Below are positions 16,267 through 25,778 of a stretch of 64,000 nt of DNA, one piece after another (the stretch's first letter is position 1; every line of letters starts with the position of its first letter). This DNA comes from Candidatus Scybalocola faecavium (GTDB taxonomy: Bacteria; Bacillota; Clostridia; Lachnospirales; Lachnospiraceae). The notes below the pieces were generated by a model. The model had not been told where the DNA came from. It saw only the letters and a program-made list of their open reading frames with translations, and did no database searches. Both the position numbers and the translations under genes were made by a program. The DNA lies in the NCBI GenBank assembly GCA_018713145.1, contig DVFP01000015.1, forward strand, positions 62,001 through 126,000, read 5' to 3'.

Positions 16267-17232
16267 CTACAAAAAGATCGGATTGCTCCAGGCCCGACGT
16301 CCGGTGGAATCAATACACTCTACCCGTACATAGGTTTCATCCCCTCTAAGCCGCAGGATCCCGTAATCCACATGGTCCCCTCCATTTTCGGAAAGGATGG
16401 TAGCGCCGGCCCCTACATAATTTCCAGCAATAAAATTTATCCGCTGGACAGGGCTGCAGGTTACAAAGGCTACCTGATCATGGATCCCCCAGTCAAAGAT
16501 TTCAGGGCCGCAGGAGGAATAAAAATTCCCCTCCACAATGGATCGGGTAATACTTTCCCGAGTAAGTTTGGGCGCTTTTACCATAATATAACCGCCGCAG
16601 GAATCATACAATCCGGGATGATTATGATTGTCATCTGTGGCCACGCCCCAGATCTTTTTCCCTTCTCTAAGTAAAGTATCCCAATACGTCGTATCATAAC
16701 CTGTACCGCTTTCAATCTGGGTCCCGTAATTTAAGATCTCAATAGCTGTCAGACCTTTAGTGTCAATAAAATCTCCCTCTCTGACTCTGGACCATATGGG
16801 ATGATTATAAATAGCAAAACATCCTCTGGAAAGAAGTTCATCAGTGAGTTCCTGAGCTCCGCCGGATGTATCCCAGGGCTTTTTATAGACCCTCAAAGGT
16901 ACTTCCTCCATATGGGTATAAGGCTTTATTCCCTCCATAACCTCAGGACCAAGGATCCCGTGAATATGGTGGGTTTTTCGGCAGCTGTCATTATCCTCAA
17001 GGAAAACTGCCGCCGCCTCTACTGCCGGCAGGATGATAAAACCATCATCATTAAGCTGATCGCTGAAATCAGTAAAAATGTTGTGATCACTGATCGCCAG
17101 AAACGAATAGCCGTGACTTTTATATAAGTCCGCCACCTGTTCCGGTGTCAAATCTCCATCTGAAACGGTGGTATGACAGTGAAGATTTCCCTTATACCAC
17201 TGTCCTTCTCCATGGAATCCGGAAATGTCCAT
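16267..17232 (-). CDS. PHP-domain metal-dependent phosphoesterase
   Basis: 321 residues from MDISGFHGEG, chosen because AAGGGGG lies 8 bases before this ATG and the longer form would overlap the preceding gene. N-terminal PHP motifs: NLHCHTTVSDGDLTP (HxH metal ligands), AISDHNIF, a central HHIHGILG, then NHPIWSRV and a late ATDDNHNHPG. PHP proteins are trinuclear metal phosphoesterases acting on nucleotides, histidinol phosphate or polymers; this one is a stand-alone form of unknown substrate. It follows the membrane-protein gene at 17247 by 14 bases and likely shares its transcript. Confidence 0.85.
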   Translation of the reverse strand: MDISGFHGEGQWYKGNLHCHTTVSDGDLTPEQVADLYKSHGYSFLAISDHNIFTDFSDQLNDDGFIILPAVEAAAVFLEDNDSCRKTHHIHGILGPEVMEGIKPYTHMEEVPLRVYKKPWDTSGGAQELTDELLSRGCFAIYNHPIWSRVREGDFIDTKGLTAIEILNYGTQIESGTGYDTTYWDTLLREGKKIWGVATDDNHNHPGLYDSCGGYIMVKAPKLTRESITRSIVEGNFYSSCGPEIFDWGIHDQVAFVTCSPVQRINFIAGNYVGAGATILSENGGDHVDYGILRLRGDETYVRVECIDSTGRRAWSNPIFL

Positions 17233-17246
17233 CCTCTTTTCCCCCT

Positions 17247-17780
17247 TTAAAGTTTCAGGCTCCTGCGGATACGGTTCCACATCGTCGCCTGAAAATAATC
17301 ATAAGCTTTGTCATAAACAAACAGGATCACCTGAGCCCCCGCGATCAGTCCGGCCATGAATATGGGAGAGATCGGACCCGGATAAATGATCTGGGGCAGG
17401 AAAAATAAAACAGGCAGAAACATGGCATTAAATACAATATAGCGCACTGCCCAAAAAACGGCGGTCCGATGGCGCATGTTCCTGGAATCCCCAATTTTTT
17501 CAAATGCAAGCTCCCGTATATAAATATAAAGGCTCATGCCGCCATAAGTAATAATATATAATTTGTTCGGCGCCAGGAAAAAGGCCAGCAGGATCCCTGC
17601 TGCCAAAAAAGCAGCGCCAGGGTACAGGCCGCACTCTCTCACAGCGATTCCCGTACAAAACGCTGCCGCAGCCATAAAAAATAAGGTGCTTGGCTCAAAA
17701 TACCCTCCGATCAGGGTCAGCACCATGGCTACAGCCAGCAAAAGCCCTAAAAAGGCAATCTTTTTTGCACTTACATGCAT
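17247..17780 (-). CDS. Predicted membrane protein of a DUF5685/J-protein module
   Basis: 177 residues with about five membrane helices ([89 protein letters not shown]) and a basic C-terminus. I place the start at 17780, where the ATG overlaps the last codons and stop of the J-protein gene (ATGCATGTAA), a sign of translational coupling. The family is unknown to me; the overall shape recalls small integral membrane components of transporters or MreD-like proteins, without a usable motif. Confidence 0.65.
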   Translation of the reverse strand: MHVSAKKIAFLGLLLAVAMVLTLIGGYFEPSTLFFMAAAAFCTGIAVRECGLYPGAAFLAAGILLAFFLAPNKLYIITYGGMSLYIYIRELAFEKIGDSRNMRHRTAVFWAVRYIVFNAMFLPVLFFLPQIIYPGPISPIFMAGLIAGAQVILFVYDKAYDYFQATMWNRIRRSLKL

Positions 17781-18424
17781 GAGCACAAATCGCCTCCCAT
17801 ACACTCACAGCAGGTGTCCGCAAGCCACAGGTCACAGCAGCAGTTTCCCGTACTAAACGGCGGCCGGCCGCCGTAATTTTGACCTGCACCCTGGTAGCGG
17901 TTTGTCCGCCACTGCATCTGATTTAAAAAGTTCCGGTATTCCGGATTGCCCGGATCCATATTCACGGCTTGATTGGCATCATTCATGGCCTGAACGTTAT
18001 TTCCAATACCGGCATTCGCTACAGCGCTGTAATAATACCACCGGGCATCCCGGTTACGGATGCCGCTGAGAACATTCAGAGCGTCTCTGTAACGTCCGTT
18101 ATTGATAAAATTTCCCGCCGCAGTCAGCTCTACATTAGAATCCCCGGAGCCGGAATATCCGCCGCCGTAGCCGGAGCCACCGTAGCTGGAACCGCCATAC
18201 TCGGAATTTCCCGAGCCGGAATATCCGCCGCCTCTGGATCTTTCATCCATAATCTGCTTATAGGCATCCTGGACTTCTTTGAATTTCTCCTCCGCCAGGT
18301 CAGCTAAAGGATTATCTCCGTAAGAATCCGGATGATATTTCCGGCTCAGATTGCGGTATGCCTTTTTTATTTCCTCGTCAGATGCGTTGGGGGACACCCC
18401 AAGCACACTATATGGATCTGTCAT
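17771..18424 (-). CDS. J-domain protein with TPR-like segment and Cys-rich tail
   Basis: 217 residues. Residues 1-65 are a J domain ([20 protein letters not shown], then YHPDSYGD with the HPD that triggers DnaK ATPase). Residues 66-95 are a Gly/Ser/Tyr-rich linker with GGSGYGG-type repeats; residues ~97-160 are helical with TPR-like spacing ([34 protein letters not shown]). The last 25 residues hold nine cysteines ([23 protein letters not shown]), suggesting metal binding or clustering. It follows the DUF5685 gene by 16 bp and overlaps the membrane-protein gene by 10 bp. Confidence 0.85.
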   Translation of the reverse strand: MTDPYSVLGVSPNASDEEIKKAYRNLSRKYHPDSYGDNPLADLAEEKFKEVQDAYKQIMDERSRGGGYSGSGNSEYGGSSYGGSGYGGGYSGSGDSNVELTAAGNFINNGRYRDALNVLSGIRNRDARWYYYSAVANAGIGNNVQAMNDANQAVNMDPGNPEYRNFLNQMQWRTNRYQGAGQNYGGRPPFSTGNCCCDLWLADTCCECMGGDLCSCM

Positions 18425-18440
18425 TAATAACTTCCTTCCT

Positions 18441-19322
18441 TTACTTTCTCATTTTGCACTTCCCGCTGCACTTTTTGCAATGGGATGGGTCGCCCTGATC
18501 TTTTTCCCTTTCCTGCGCTCTTTTATCAAACTTTTTCCAGACTCCGGCATATAAAATATTGCGCAGGATTTGGGCATCCTGTATACAGGGCAATTTTTCA
18601 AATTCTATTGTACACTCTGCCATCATGAGATTCAACATGAAATTACATTCTTCTGTGAAATTTTCGTGACCAAAACGGTCTTTTAAGGCATTATAACTGC
18701 CGCTTTCTATGTCCTTTTCCACATCATCAAAAGCGTCCATAATATAAATAAACTTTCCCAGGAAAAATCCCATGCGCTTTAAAATATCCTCCCAGGCATC
18801 CGCTTCATAGACAAGGATGGTTTCCATGATCTTTCCAAAGCATCCGGCAACCCGGTCAATACTTTTCTCCCCGGCCTTTTCCAATTCATGGAGACGGTGG
18901 AGCCAGTAGCCAATGGCCCGGCCTTTTTTAGGATATTTTTTCTTTAATTTTTTATATATCGGGCGCAAAATCCCCGCGCCTACACATCCTGCCCGGCTTC
19001 CCTCATCCTTCCAGTCATCCATCAGATGATGGTAGGTTAAAAGCATATTCATATCTGCCCCATACTGGGTAAATTTATTCGTGAGCATCTTCTGAGGCCG
19101 CACAGGATGGGCTTTGCACCGGTGCTCCTGTACCTGGGGCTCACATTCGTATAAGCTGGTCAGCAGCATGATCAAAAAAGTCATATCATAGGTTAAGGTC
19201 ATCTGTCCAACAAAACCGTACTTTTGTTTAAGCACATGGCAAAGGCCGCAGTAATATGCCTTATACTCGTGATATTCTTTCATTTTAAGCTCTGGCTCAT
19301 TAGCTGTTACATATCCAAACAT
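18441..19322 (-). CDS. DUF5685 family protein
   Basis: 293 residues starting [20 protein letters not shown]. The N-terminal pattern [17 protein letters not shown], the following [16 protein letters not shown] and a [11 protein letters not shown] segment fit DUF5685, a helical family with conserved cysteines found in Clostridia. Helices with paired acidic residues ([18 protein letters not shown]) recall prenyl-synthase-like helical folds, but function is unknown. The C-terminus ends [11 protein letters not shown], a second Cys cluster. First gene of the DUF5685 - J-protein - membrane-protein module; the presence of Cys clusters in two adjacent genes suggests a shared metal or redox theme. Confidence 0.8.
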   Translation of the reverse strand: MFGYVTANEPELKMKEYHEYKAYYCGLCHVLKQKYGFVGQMTLTYDMTFLIMLLTSLYECEPQVQEHRCKAHPVRPQKMLTNKFTQYGADMNMLLTYHHLMDDWKDEGSRAGCVGAGILRPIYKKLKKKYPKKGRAIGYWLHRLHELEKAGEKSIDRVAGCFGKIMETILVYEADAWEDILKRMGFFLGKFIYIMDAFDDVEKDIESGSYNALKDRFGHENFTEECNFMLNLMMAECTIEFEKLPCIQDAQILRNILYAGVWKKFDKRAQEREKDQGDPSHCKKCSGKCKMRK

Positions 19323-19335
19323 TTTTTCAATTCCT

Positions 19336-20316
19336 TTACTCGCAGGGATAATGCAGTCCCCAGATTTCCCGTATCCGGTCCATGATCCGCATATTTTCCA
19401 GTGTCACCACCCATGGCAGCCGGGCGCTCTCCAGTTCTTTCTGGGCAATGCAGGCTGCTGCCTCACGGATGGCATATTCAAAGCCGTTGACCTCATGAGG
19501 GAATTCCATCACCTGCGTTTTTTCAAAATTCGGGGTTAAGGCCACTTTTGTACAGTTTGTAAAATGATCCATTGTGATCTTGCCAAACTCTCCTGCGATC
19601 ACCGCACCGCATCCCGTATCGGCAACTACAGATGAACTTAAGTGGGCCAGGCGGCGGCCGCCTCTATAGACCAAAGTGATGGTATTATGCTCATCTGTCC
19701 CTGCTTCTCCCAAATAAGCGCTGGTTTTAATATCCTCAATATCAAATCCCAGGATCATCGTTGCAAAGCTTACCGGGTAGATCCCCACATCAAGAAGGGC
19801 TCCGCCTCCCAGATCCTTATTAAACCACCGGGTATGGGGAAAACCCTGGGCAGGAAATCCATAGGTAGCCTCAATAAGACGCACCTCGCCAATGGCTCCG
19901 TCATCGATCCACTGGCGGACCTGTGCTACAGCAGGCAAAAAACGGGTGACCATATTTTCCATAAGAAAAACATTATGATCATATGCTACATCGATCATAT
20001 GCTGTACCTGTCCTGCATTCATCCCAACAGGTTTTTCACAAAGTACATGTTTTCCCGCCTTCATGGCATCCACAGCATACGCGCAATGCATAGGATGAGG
20101 CACGGCAATATAGACGGCCTGGATATTTTCATCCTCCAGCATACGCTCATAACTTTCAAAAGCCTTTTCCACATGATGTTTTTTGGCAAACTTATAGGCC
20201 TTGCCATAATTGCGGGAGGCAATGCCGTAAACAGCCACATCATCCTTCATCTTATATACTGTATCTGCAAACTTACTGGCAATAGCCCCGGTTCCGACAA
20301 TTCCCCAATTAAGCAT
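19336..20316 (-). CDS. Gfo/Idh/MocA family oxidoreductase
   Basis: 326 residues from MLNWGIVGTGAIASKF. The longer ATG (20331) lies inside the GGAGG ribosome site, which sits 8 bases before the chosen ATG. N-terminal Rossmann domain with GTGAIA and ASRNYGKAYKFAKK; the family marker EKPVGMNAGQ; C-terminal beta-sheet domain with GGGALLDVGIYPVSFATMILG holding the catalytic-region residues. These enzymes oxidise or reduce sugars, inositols or trans-dihydrodiols with NAD(P). Substrate unknown. It ends 13 bp before the DUF5685 gene, so the two may be co-transcribed, though no functional link is clear. Confidence 0.9.
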   Translation of the reverse strand: MLNWGIVGTGAIASKFADTVYKMKDDVAVYGIASRNYGKAYKFAKKHHVEKAFESYERMLEDENIQAVYIAVPHPMHCAYAVDAMKAGKHVLCEKPVGMNAGQVQHMIDVAYDHNVFLMENMVTRFLPAVAQVRQWIDDGAIGEVRLIEATYGFPAQGFPHTRWFNKDLGGGALLDVGIYPVSFATMILGFDIEDIKTSAYLGEAGTDEHNTITLVYRGGRRLAHLSSSVVADTGCGAVIAGEFGKITMDHFTNCTKVALTPNFEKTQVMEFPHEVNGFEYAIREAAACIAQKELESARLPWVVTLENMRIMDRIREIWGLHYPCE

Positions 20317-20462
20317 ACACATAACCTCCATCTTTTATTTTCTCATTAATTTAATACTACCATACTCTTTACTGAGGGTCAAAAGATATTTGCCAAAGTG
20401 TCCTCTCCTGCTTTCCCCTATTTTCATGGCCGCCAGACGTATCCAAAGACTTATAAGCGGAC

Positions 20463-20491
20463 TTGTATTTTTCCCTTTTATCCGGTAAAAT
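20463..20491 (+). promoter_or_regulatory. Promoter of the DUF3006 gene
   Basis: TTGTAT (20463-20468) and TAAAAT (20486-20491), 17-bp spacer, followed by AAAAGGAGG and the gene start. Confidence 0.6.
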
Positions 20492-20521
20492 GAAAAAAAC
20501 ACTAAAAGGAGGCCTCCATGT

Positions 20522-20734
20522 ATGCTGACCATTGATCGTTTTGAAGGAGATCTGGCGGTGTGCCAACAGGATGACGGCACGATGATCAATATAAAAAGAG
20601 AGGTTTTACCCCCGGACTGTGCCGAAGGGGATGCCCTTGAAGCAAAGGATGGCATCTATACGAAAAAAGATAATCAGCTTCGGCGGGATCAAATGAAAAG
20701 TAAAATGCAATCTCTTTTTGCCCAAAAAAGATAA
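20522..20734 (+). CDS. DUF3006 domain protein, 70 residues
   Basis: A small acidic-then-basic protein whose N-terminus MLTIDRFEGDLAVCQQDDG and the following INIKREVLPPDCAEGDAL match the DUF3006 pattern (a short beta-barrel-like domain often found alone or next to MBL-fold hydrolases in Firmicutes). The helical, Lys/Arg-rich tail RRDQMKSKMQSLFAQ is usual for the family. Function is not established. AGGAGG precedes the ATG; the sequence GGAGGCCTCC at the ribosome site is itself a palindrome. Confidence 0.8.
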   Translation: MLTIDRFEGDLAVCQQDDGTMINIKREVLPPDCAEGDALEAKDGIYTKKDNQLRRDQMKSKMQSLFAQKR

Positions 20735-20768
20735 CCCATTTTCCCACATGTCCCACCTTCACAAAAGG

Positions 20769-20798
20769 TTGACAACACGCCTGGAATTATACTATAAT
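20769..20798 (+). promoter_or_regulatory. Promoter of the SEC-C gene
   Basis: TTGACA (20769-20774) and TATAAT (20793-20798), both consensus, with an 18-bp spacer. Confidence 0.8.
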
Positions 20799-20881
20799 AG
20801 CCAAAGCATAAACTATGCGCCAGGGGGGATTTTTTCTCTCCATGGTCCGAACCAATGAAAGAAAAGGAAAAGGTGAAGCAA

Positions 20882-21391
20882 ATGAGCGAATTAATGAAAG
20901 AATGGGAGAAAATCGTTACCCAATACAGCAAAGATGCGGCATCACAACAGAAATTTTGGACAAAATACTATTCTAAAGAAAAGGATGTTTATGAACAGCT
21001 TCTTACCGAGCCTGTGGAAGTCGTAACAGGCACAGTAAAAGAGCTGGCTGATAAGTATGGCATTGAACCGGCAATTATGCTCGGATTCCTGGACGGCATT
21101 AATGAAAGCATTAAAGAGCCGAATCCTATTGAAGAACTGGAAGCAGACAGCGTTGTAACCATTGACATTGATCTGGAAAAGCTGTATTACAACATGGTTG
21201 CTGCCAGAGCAGACTGGCTTTACAATCTCCCTCAGTGGGATAATCTTTTAAGCGAAGAGCGCCGCAAAGAGCTTTACAAAGCACAGAAAAGCTCTACAAC
21301 AGTCGTTAAAGGCAAAAAGATCGGCCGCAACGATCCCTGTCCTTGCGGAAGCGGCAAAAAATATAAGTTCTGCTGCGGAAGAAATAAGTAA
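20882..21391 (+). CDS. SEC-C motif protein
   Basis: 169 residues from [10 protein letters not shown]; an ATG nine codons earlier lacks a ribosome site, while AGGTG precedes this one. The body is helical ([44 protein letters not shown]). The C-terminus is a SEC-C zinc motif, [19 protein letters not shown], with the CxC...CC ligands, as at the end of SecA. Such stand-alone proteins often bind nucleic acid or partner proteins; the role here is unknown. Single-gene unit with its own strong promoter and terminator. Confidence 0.85.
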   Translation: MSELMKEWEKIVTQYSKDAASQQKFWTKYYSKEKDVYEQLLTEPVEVVTGTVKELADKYGIEPAIMLGFLDGINESIKEPNPIEELEADSVVTIDIDLEKLYYNMVAARADWLYNLPQWDNLLSEERRKELYKAQKSSTTVVKGKKIGRNDPCPCGSGKKYKFCCGRNK

Positions 21392-21414
21392 TTCAATAAT
21401 ATGAGACAAGCGAC

Positions 21415-21452
21415 AAAAGGTCATGCTTTTTAGATGAGCATGACCTTTTTAT
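21415..21452. terminator. Bidirectional terminator between SEC-C and M3 peptidase genes
   Basis: AAAAGGTCATGCT (21415-21427) pairs with AGCATGACCTTTT (21437-21449), with T-runs on both strands, serving the two convergent genes. Confidence 0.9.
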
Positions 21453-21456
21453 ATCT

Positions 21457-23142
21457 TTACTTAAGAACCAGATCTTCCTTTAAAGCATCCATGATCTTCT
21501 TCACAGTGCCATCCTTAAATGGGTCTGAAAGATTTGCTGTTTTTAACAGATCATAATACCCTTTGCTTCCGCCGGCACAGCAGAGGCGGAAATAATCTTC
21601 CCATGCGGTCTTCCGATCAGCCTTCATGCGGCTGTAAAATTCCAGAGCTCCCATTTGTGCCAGGGCATAGTCAATATAGTAAAACGGAGACATGAAAATA
21701 TGCTGTTTCTGCATCCAGAATCCGCCATTTTCCAGAAATTCGTTGCCGTCATAATCCCGCCATGGCATATAGGTTTCTTCTAATTCTTTCCAGATTTTTC
21801 TCCGCTTTGCGGCATCCACGGCATTTTCCTCAAATACTCTGTGCTGGAACTCATCCACGCAGGCCATATAAGGAATACATGTTATGGCAGACACGAAATG
21901 GGCATATTTATATTTTTCCGTATTTTTTCCAAAAAACAGATCCATCCAGGGATAGGTAAAAAATTCCATGGACATGGAATGGATCTCGCACACTTCCATC
22001 GTAGGCCAAACCTGGGCAGAAAGGGGAAGCCTGCGGGAAGCCACATAGGACTCAAAAGCATGTCCTGCCTCATGGGTCAGTACATCTACATCCGCGCTGG
22101 TGCCGTTAAAATTGGAGAAAATAAAAGGCGCTTTATATTCCGGCAGAGAGGTACAGTAACCGCCCTGGCGTTTTCCCGGCTTTGTTTCCAGGTCAAACAG
22201 CTCATACTTTGTCATAAAATCAAAAAATTCTCCGGTCTCTTCGGACAGTTCGTGGTACATTTTTGACGCCTTCTCTATAAGCTCACGGCTTGTCCCCTCC
22301 GGAACTGCGTTGCCCTCAGGGAACACAAGCGCCTCGTCATAATAGTGCAGCACATCGATCCCAAGACGCTCCTTTTGTTCTTTAAAGAGCCGGTCACAAA
22401 TAGGCACAAGAACTTCTTTGATCTGGCGGCGGAAATTTTTCACATCTTCCCGGTCATAATCAAAACGCTCCCGCTGCTGATAGATCATGTCAATATAATC
22501 TTTAAAGCCTAAAACCTGAGCCATATCACAGCGCACCTGGATCAGCTGGCTGTAAATATCATCCAGTTCCCGGGAAATAGACTCATACAGGTCTGCCCAT
22601 GCTTTAAAGGCTTCCCGGCGCACATTCCGGTCTGTACTTTCCATATATTTTAACAGGCCGTAGAAATTTACATCTTCACCGTGAAAACGGGTGGTACACA
22701 CAGCAGACACCTTAGCGTACTTTTGTACAAGGAGACTTTCTTTGACCTGATTGTCTACATTTTTTTCATTTGCAAAACGGATCTGGTTTTTCAGGCTCCG
22801 AATATAATTTTCTCCAAATTCATTGGAAAATTCCTGTAAAAATGGAGACTCCAAAATCTCCTCGTAAACCTTGCGCATTTCCAAATTGATCTGAGGTGTG
22901 ATCTGAGCAATGGACTCCACTTCTTTTTCATAGTATTCATCGGCGGTATTTACCGTGTTGCGGATCTCAGCAATGGAACACATAGTTTCAATATGATCCA
23001 GTTTTTCATTAAGCTGCAAAAATAAATCTCTGTCAGCCGCATAATCCCCGGCTGACTTAAATTTTTCCAGAAAGTCCCGGACCTCTCCGGCAAAAACATC
23101 CACCTGGGGACGTTCATAGGTCATTTGCGAAAATTTTTCCAT
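21457..23142 (-). CDS. M3 family oligoendopeptidase
   Basis: 561 residues, the length of the compact M3 (PepF-like) zinc peptidases that cut short peptides in the cytoplasm. The active site HEAGH with its flanks (VDVLTHEAGHAFESY) is at about residues 357-361, and the third zinc ligand lies in EVCEIHSMSMEFF. The N-terminal half is helical (LEKFKSAGDYAADRDLFLQL) as usual for the lid domain. The C-terminal QKQHIFMSPFYYIDYALAQ is a typical family stretch. No signal peptide. It starts 18 bp after the degV-type gene and probably shares its transcript. Confidence 0.93.
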   Translation of the reverse strand: MEKFSQMTYERPQVDVFAGEVRDFLEKFKSAGDYAADRDLFLQLNEKLDHIETMCSIAEIRNTVNTADEYYEKEVESIAQITPQINLEMRKVYEEILESPFLQEFSNEFGENYIRSLKNQIRFANEKNVDNQVKESLLVQKYAKVSAVCTTRFHGEDVNFYGLLKYMESTDRNVRREAFKAWADLYESISRELDDIYSQLIQVRCDMAQVLGFKDYIDMIYQQRERFDYDREDVKNFRRQIKEVLVPICDRLFKEQKERLGIDVLHYYDEALVFPEGNAVPEGTSRELIEKASKMYHELSEETGEFFDFMTKYELFDLETKPGKRQGGYCTSLPEYKAPFIFSNFNGTSADVDVLTHEAGHAFESYVASRRLPLSAQVWPTMEVCEIHSMSMEFFTYPWMDLFFGKNTEKYKYAHFVSAITCIPYMACVDEFQHRVFEENAVDAAKRRKIWKELEETYMPWRDYDGNEFLENGGFWMQKQHIFMSPFYYIDYALAQMGALEFYSRMKADRKTAWEDYFRLCCAGGSKGYYDLLKTANLSDPFKDGTVKKIMDALKEDLVLK

Positions 23143-23160
23143 AATTAAGTTCCTTTCATT

Positions 23161-24009
23161 TCATTTATATAAAAACAGGATTCCCAAAGTTCCAGGACCG
23201 CAATGGCAGGAAATGGTGCACCCTGCTTTTGTCACAAAAATTTCTTTTACCCCCGGCTGATGCTCTTTCACCTTGCTGACTGCCAGATCGATGATCTTCT
23301 GATCGATTCCTGAATGGGTGACAAAGATCCGATCCAGTTTTATATCCTCCCGTCCGGCCATCAGGTCATCTGCATAAGCTGCAAAACACTTTTCTGTCTT
23401 GCCCCTGTACTTTTTCGTAGAGATCATCCTGCCGTCCACCAGGTCGATCCTTGGCTTAAGCTTTAAAACATTTGCCCCAAGGGCAGCGATACTGCTGCAC
23501 CGGCCGCCTTTCCATAAATATTCAATCACATCTACAAGAAAGCTGGTCTGGCACTTTTCCTTACGCTCATTTATAATATCCACGATCTCCCGGGCCGATT
23601 TTCCCTCATCTCTTAAGTCTGCTGCTTCCAGCATAAGAAGGCCGATCCCGGTGGAAAGCACCCGTGAATCAATGGGATACACATGGCCCAGCTCCCTGGC
23701 AGCCATACAGGCAAAGTTGTAAGTACCGGAAATATCACCGCTAATATGAAAATGGATGATCTCATAGCCCTGATCCACCCACGGTTTCCAAAACTCCTTG
23801 TAATCGTTCACATTGGGTGCGCTTGTCTTGCTCATTTTCCCGGTAGTTTCATAATATTTATAAATATCTTCCGGTGCAGCGTCCACACCGTCCAAACACT
23901 GCCGGTCCCCGATCATCACCGGAAGAGGCATAACCTCCAGATCAAACCGGTCAAGGATCTCCCGGGGGAGATCACAGGTACTATCACCAAAAATCTTTAT
24001 CTTCTCCAT
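23161..24009 (-). CDS. DegV family protein (fatty-acid-binding FakB-like)
   Basis: 282 residues. Visible: KIFGDSTCDLPREIL with the acyl-carboxylate contacts, VMPLPVMIGD, SKTSAPNVNDYKEFW, the SGDISGTYNFACMAA region, and the C-terminal VTKAGCTISCHCGPGTLGILF with the His-Gly-Pro-Gly turn. DegV/FakB proteins bind fatty acids and present them to FakA kinase for use in phospholipids; whether this one does so is inferred from the family. No fakA-like partner is in the window. First gene of a pair with the M3 peptidase. Confidence 0.9.
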   Translation of the reverse strand: MEKIKIFGDSTCDLPREILDRFDLEVMPLPVMIGDRQCLDGVDAAPEDIYKYYETTGKMSKTSAPNVNDYKEFWKPWVDQGYEIIHFHISGDISGTYNFACMAARELGHVYPIDSRVLSTGIGLLMLEAADLRDEGKSAREIVDIINERKEKCQTSFLVDVIEYLWKGGRCSSIAALGANVLKLKPRIDLVDGRMISTKKYRGKTEKCFAAYADDLMAGREDIKLDRIFVTHSGIDQKIIDLAVSKVKEHQPGVKEIFVTKAGCTISCHCGPGTLGILFLYK

Positions 24010-24232
24010 AATAACGCCCTCCCTGTTAAACTTCCTTAATAAATAGATTACAGATTATAAGCTGCCCCGCAAAAGGAGCCATTTGTCGGGCAACTCATTA
24101 ATATTGTAAACGATATAATAAAAAATGCAAGAGAAACTGAAGCATCTGCTGTTTTAATTATATCATTTCCCTTATCCATGAGAGCTTGTCATGCAAATTT
24201 TAATATGCATTGGATAAATTCACGTGTTTTTA

Positions 24233-24261
24233 TTGATTTACGTTAAATTATTATGTAAAAT
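24233..24261 (+). promoter_or_regulatory. Promoter of the LVIVD-propeller gene
   Basis: TTGATT (24233-24238) and TAAAAT (24256-24261), 17-bp spacer. The rest of the ~300-bp gap back to 24010 is AT-rich and contains only a weak inverted repeat at 24063-24092 (TGCCCCGCAAA against TTTGTCGGGCA). Confidence 0.7.
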
Positions 24262-24315
24262 ATATACAAAGCAATGAAGTGACAATGCTTAAATATAAAA
24301 ATAGGAGGTAGTTCA

Positions 24316-25716
24316 ATGGCTGATATGTTTTATGCAAAAGGGCCGGGCAACAATGGTTATATTAAAAACCTTGAGGTCTGCTCCTTTAATGAAATGGACG
24401 GCAACTGCGGTATGTTCCAGATGGCACTTTACAAAACTGCCCAGGGAAAATACTATCTTTACGGTGCATGCTTCGGCGGCACACAAAACGGCGTCATGAT
24501 CAGTGAAGTCACAGACCCGTATAATCCACGCTTTGTAAAACACTTTGAACTGGTAGATCCTAAGGAATATCCTACCACTACGACACCAAAGCTTCAGATC
24601 GCTGACGATCTTATGATCTGTGCCATGTCTGCCGGCTCAGGTCCGGATGCACTGGTTGAACAAAGTGAATTAAAAAATATTAAATGCGAAGTCGGTATCC
24701 GTATTTACTCTCTCAAGGAGGATCCTGAAAATCCCAAATTCCTTGGCTACTGGGATTGCGGTGTACCTCATTCCATTGGTGTTCACCGTTTTATGTATAA
24801 CGGCGGACGCTATGTATATCTTTCCTGCGAGGCTGAAAGATTTGAAGGCATGATCATGCGTATCGTAGATATTGCCGATCCTGCTCATCCTGTAGAAGTG
24901 GGCAACTGGTGGTCTCCGGAACAGTTTGTTGACGGTTATCCGGGACGTACAGTCGATCATACTGCGGCTCATGTTCCCGCATTTATGGATAAAGGCTGGA
25001 TGCACGGACCGCCATATGTACGTGAAGATGGTCTGTGCTTCTGCGGTTACTGCGGCGATGGTTTATATATCCTTGATGTCAACGATGTAACACGTCCGAA
25101 GTGCGTAGGTAATTTAAGACTTCAGCCCTTATTCTCAAGCCATCTGGCTGGCGCAAGAACTCACACAGCGCTTCCCCTTCCGGGACGTGATCTGGTTGTA
25201 GTAACCAACGAAGGTGAGCGCTTCCAGTTCTTTGCACCTGGATCCATTAAGGAAGCTCAGGCCTTAAATAATATCCATATGATCGATGTTCGTGATCCAT
25301 CCAAGCCTACACTGATTGCTGAGTTCCCATATCCGGAAGTTCCGAAGGATTTCCCATATCCTAACTTTAACGTTATGAACCTGGGCTGCCAGGGACCTTT
25401 CGGACCTCACAATCTTCATGAGCCCATGAGCGGCAAACCATGGCTTGAGCAGAGAGGCGACCGTGTATACTGCTGCTACTTTGCAGCCGGTCTTCGTATT
25501 TATGATGTATCCGATCCTTACTACATTAAAGAGATCGCTTACTTTATTCCGCCTAATCCAAACAAGAAGCCGGAAGAATCTTACTTCCCAGGCTTCCCTG
25601 GTCCAAGAAATGCTGTAACTGAGGATGTTATCGTAGATGACAGAGGTTATATCATCATCACAGCTTTGGATGACGGTTTCTACATTTTAAAGAGAACCGG
25701 AGATGCTGATAACTAA
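24316..25716 (+). CDS. Cytosolic LVIVD-repeat beta-propeller with clustered histidines
   Basis: 466 residues, no signal peptide or membrane segment, strong AGGAGG ribosome site. Five or six repeats share the pattern hydrophobic-D-V-x-DP-x-x-P (MISEVTDPYNPRFV, MRIVDIADPAHPVEV, LYILDVNDVTRPKCV, IHMIDVRDPSKPTLI, LRIYDVSDPYYIKEI), as in LVIVD-type propellers. Between them are conserved-looking His groups: H152/H157, H215/H219, H230, H276/H283, H365/H368, and a CFCGYC run at 241-246. Such placement at blade tops suggests a metal or cofactor site, as in selenium-binding-protein-type propellers, but that is inference. Relatives are mostly annotated only as LVIVD proteins. Single-gene unit; well-used codons suggest high expression. 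Confidence 0.75.
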   Translation: MADMFYAKGPGNNGYIKNLEVCSFNEMDGNCGMFQMALYKTAQGKYYLYGACFGGTQNGVMISEVTDPYNPRFVKHFELVDPKEYPTTTTPKLQIADDLMICAMSAGSGPDALVEQSELKNIKCEVGIRIYSLKEDPENPKFLGYWDCGVPHSIGVHRFMYNGGRYVYLSCEAERFEGMIMRIVDIADPAHPVEVGNWWSPEQFVDGYPGRTVDHTAAHVPAFMDKGWMHGPPYVREDGLCFCGYCGDGLYILDVNDVTRPKCVGNLRLQPLFSSHLAGARTHTALPLPGRDLVVVTNEGERFQFFAPGSIKEAQALNNIHMIDVRDPSKPTLIAEFPYPEVPKDFPYPNFNVMNLGCQGPFGPHNLHEPMSGKPWLEQRGDRVYCCYFAAGLRIYDVSDPYYIKEIAYFIPPNPNKKPEESYFPGFPGPRNAVTEDVIVDDRGYIIITALDDGFYILKRTGDADN

Positions 25717-25738
25717 AATCAGCCCGGGCCAAATACTC

Positions 25739-25772
25739 GGGGGAAGATTCGTCAGGATCTTCCCCCAATTTA
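25739..25772 (+). terminator. Terminator after the propeller gene
   Basis: GGGGGAAGAT (25739-25748) pairs with ATCTTCCCCC (25757-25766), then AATTTAAAT. Confidence 0.75.
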
Positions 25773-25778
25773 AATATC

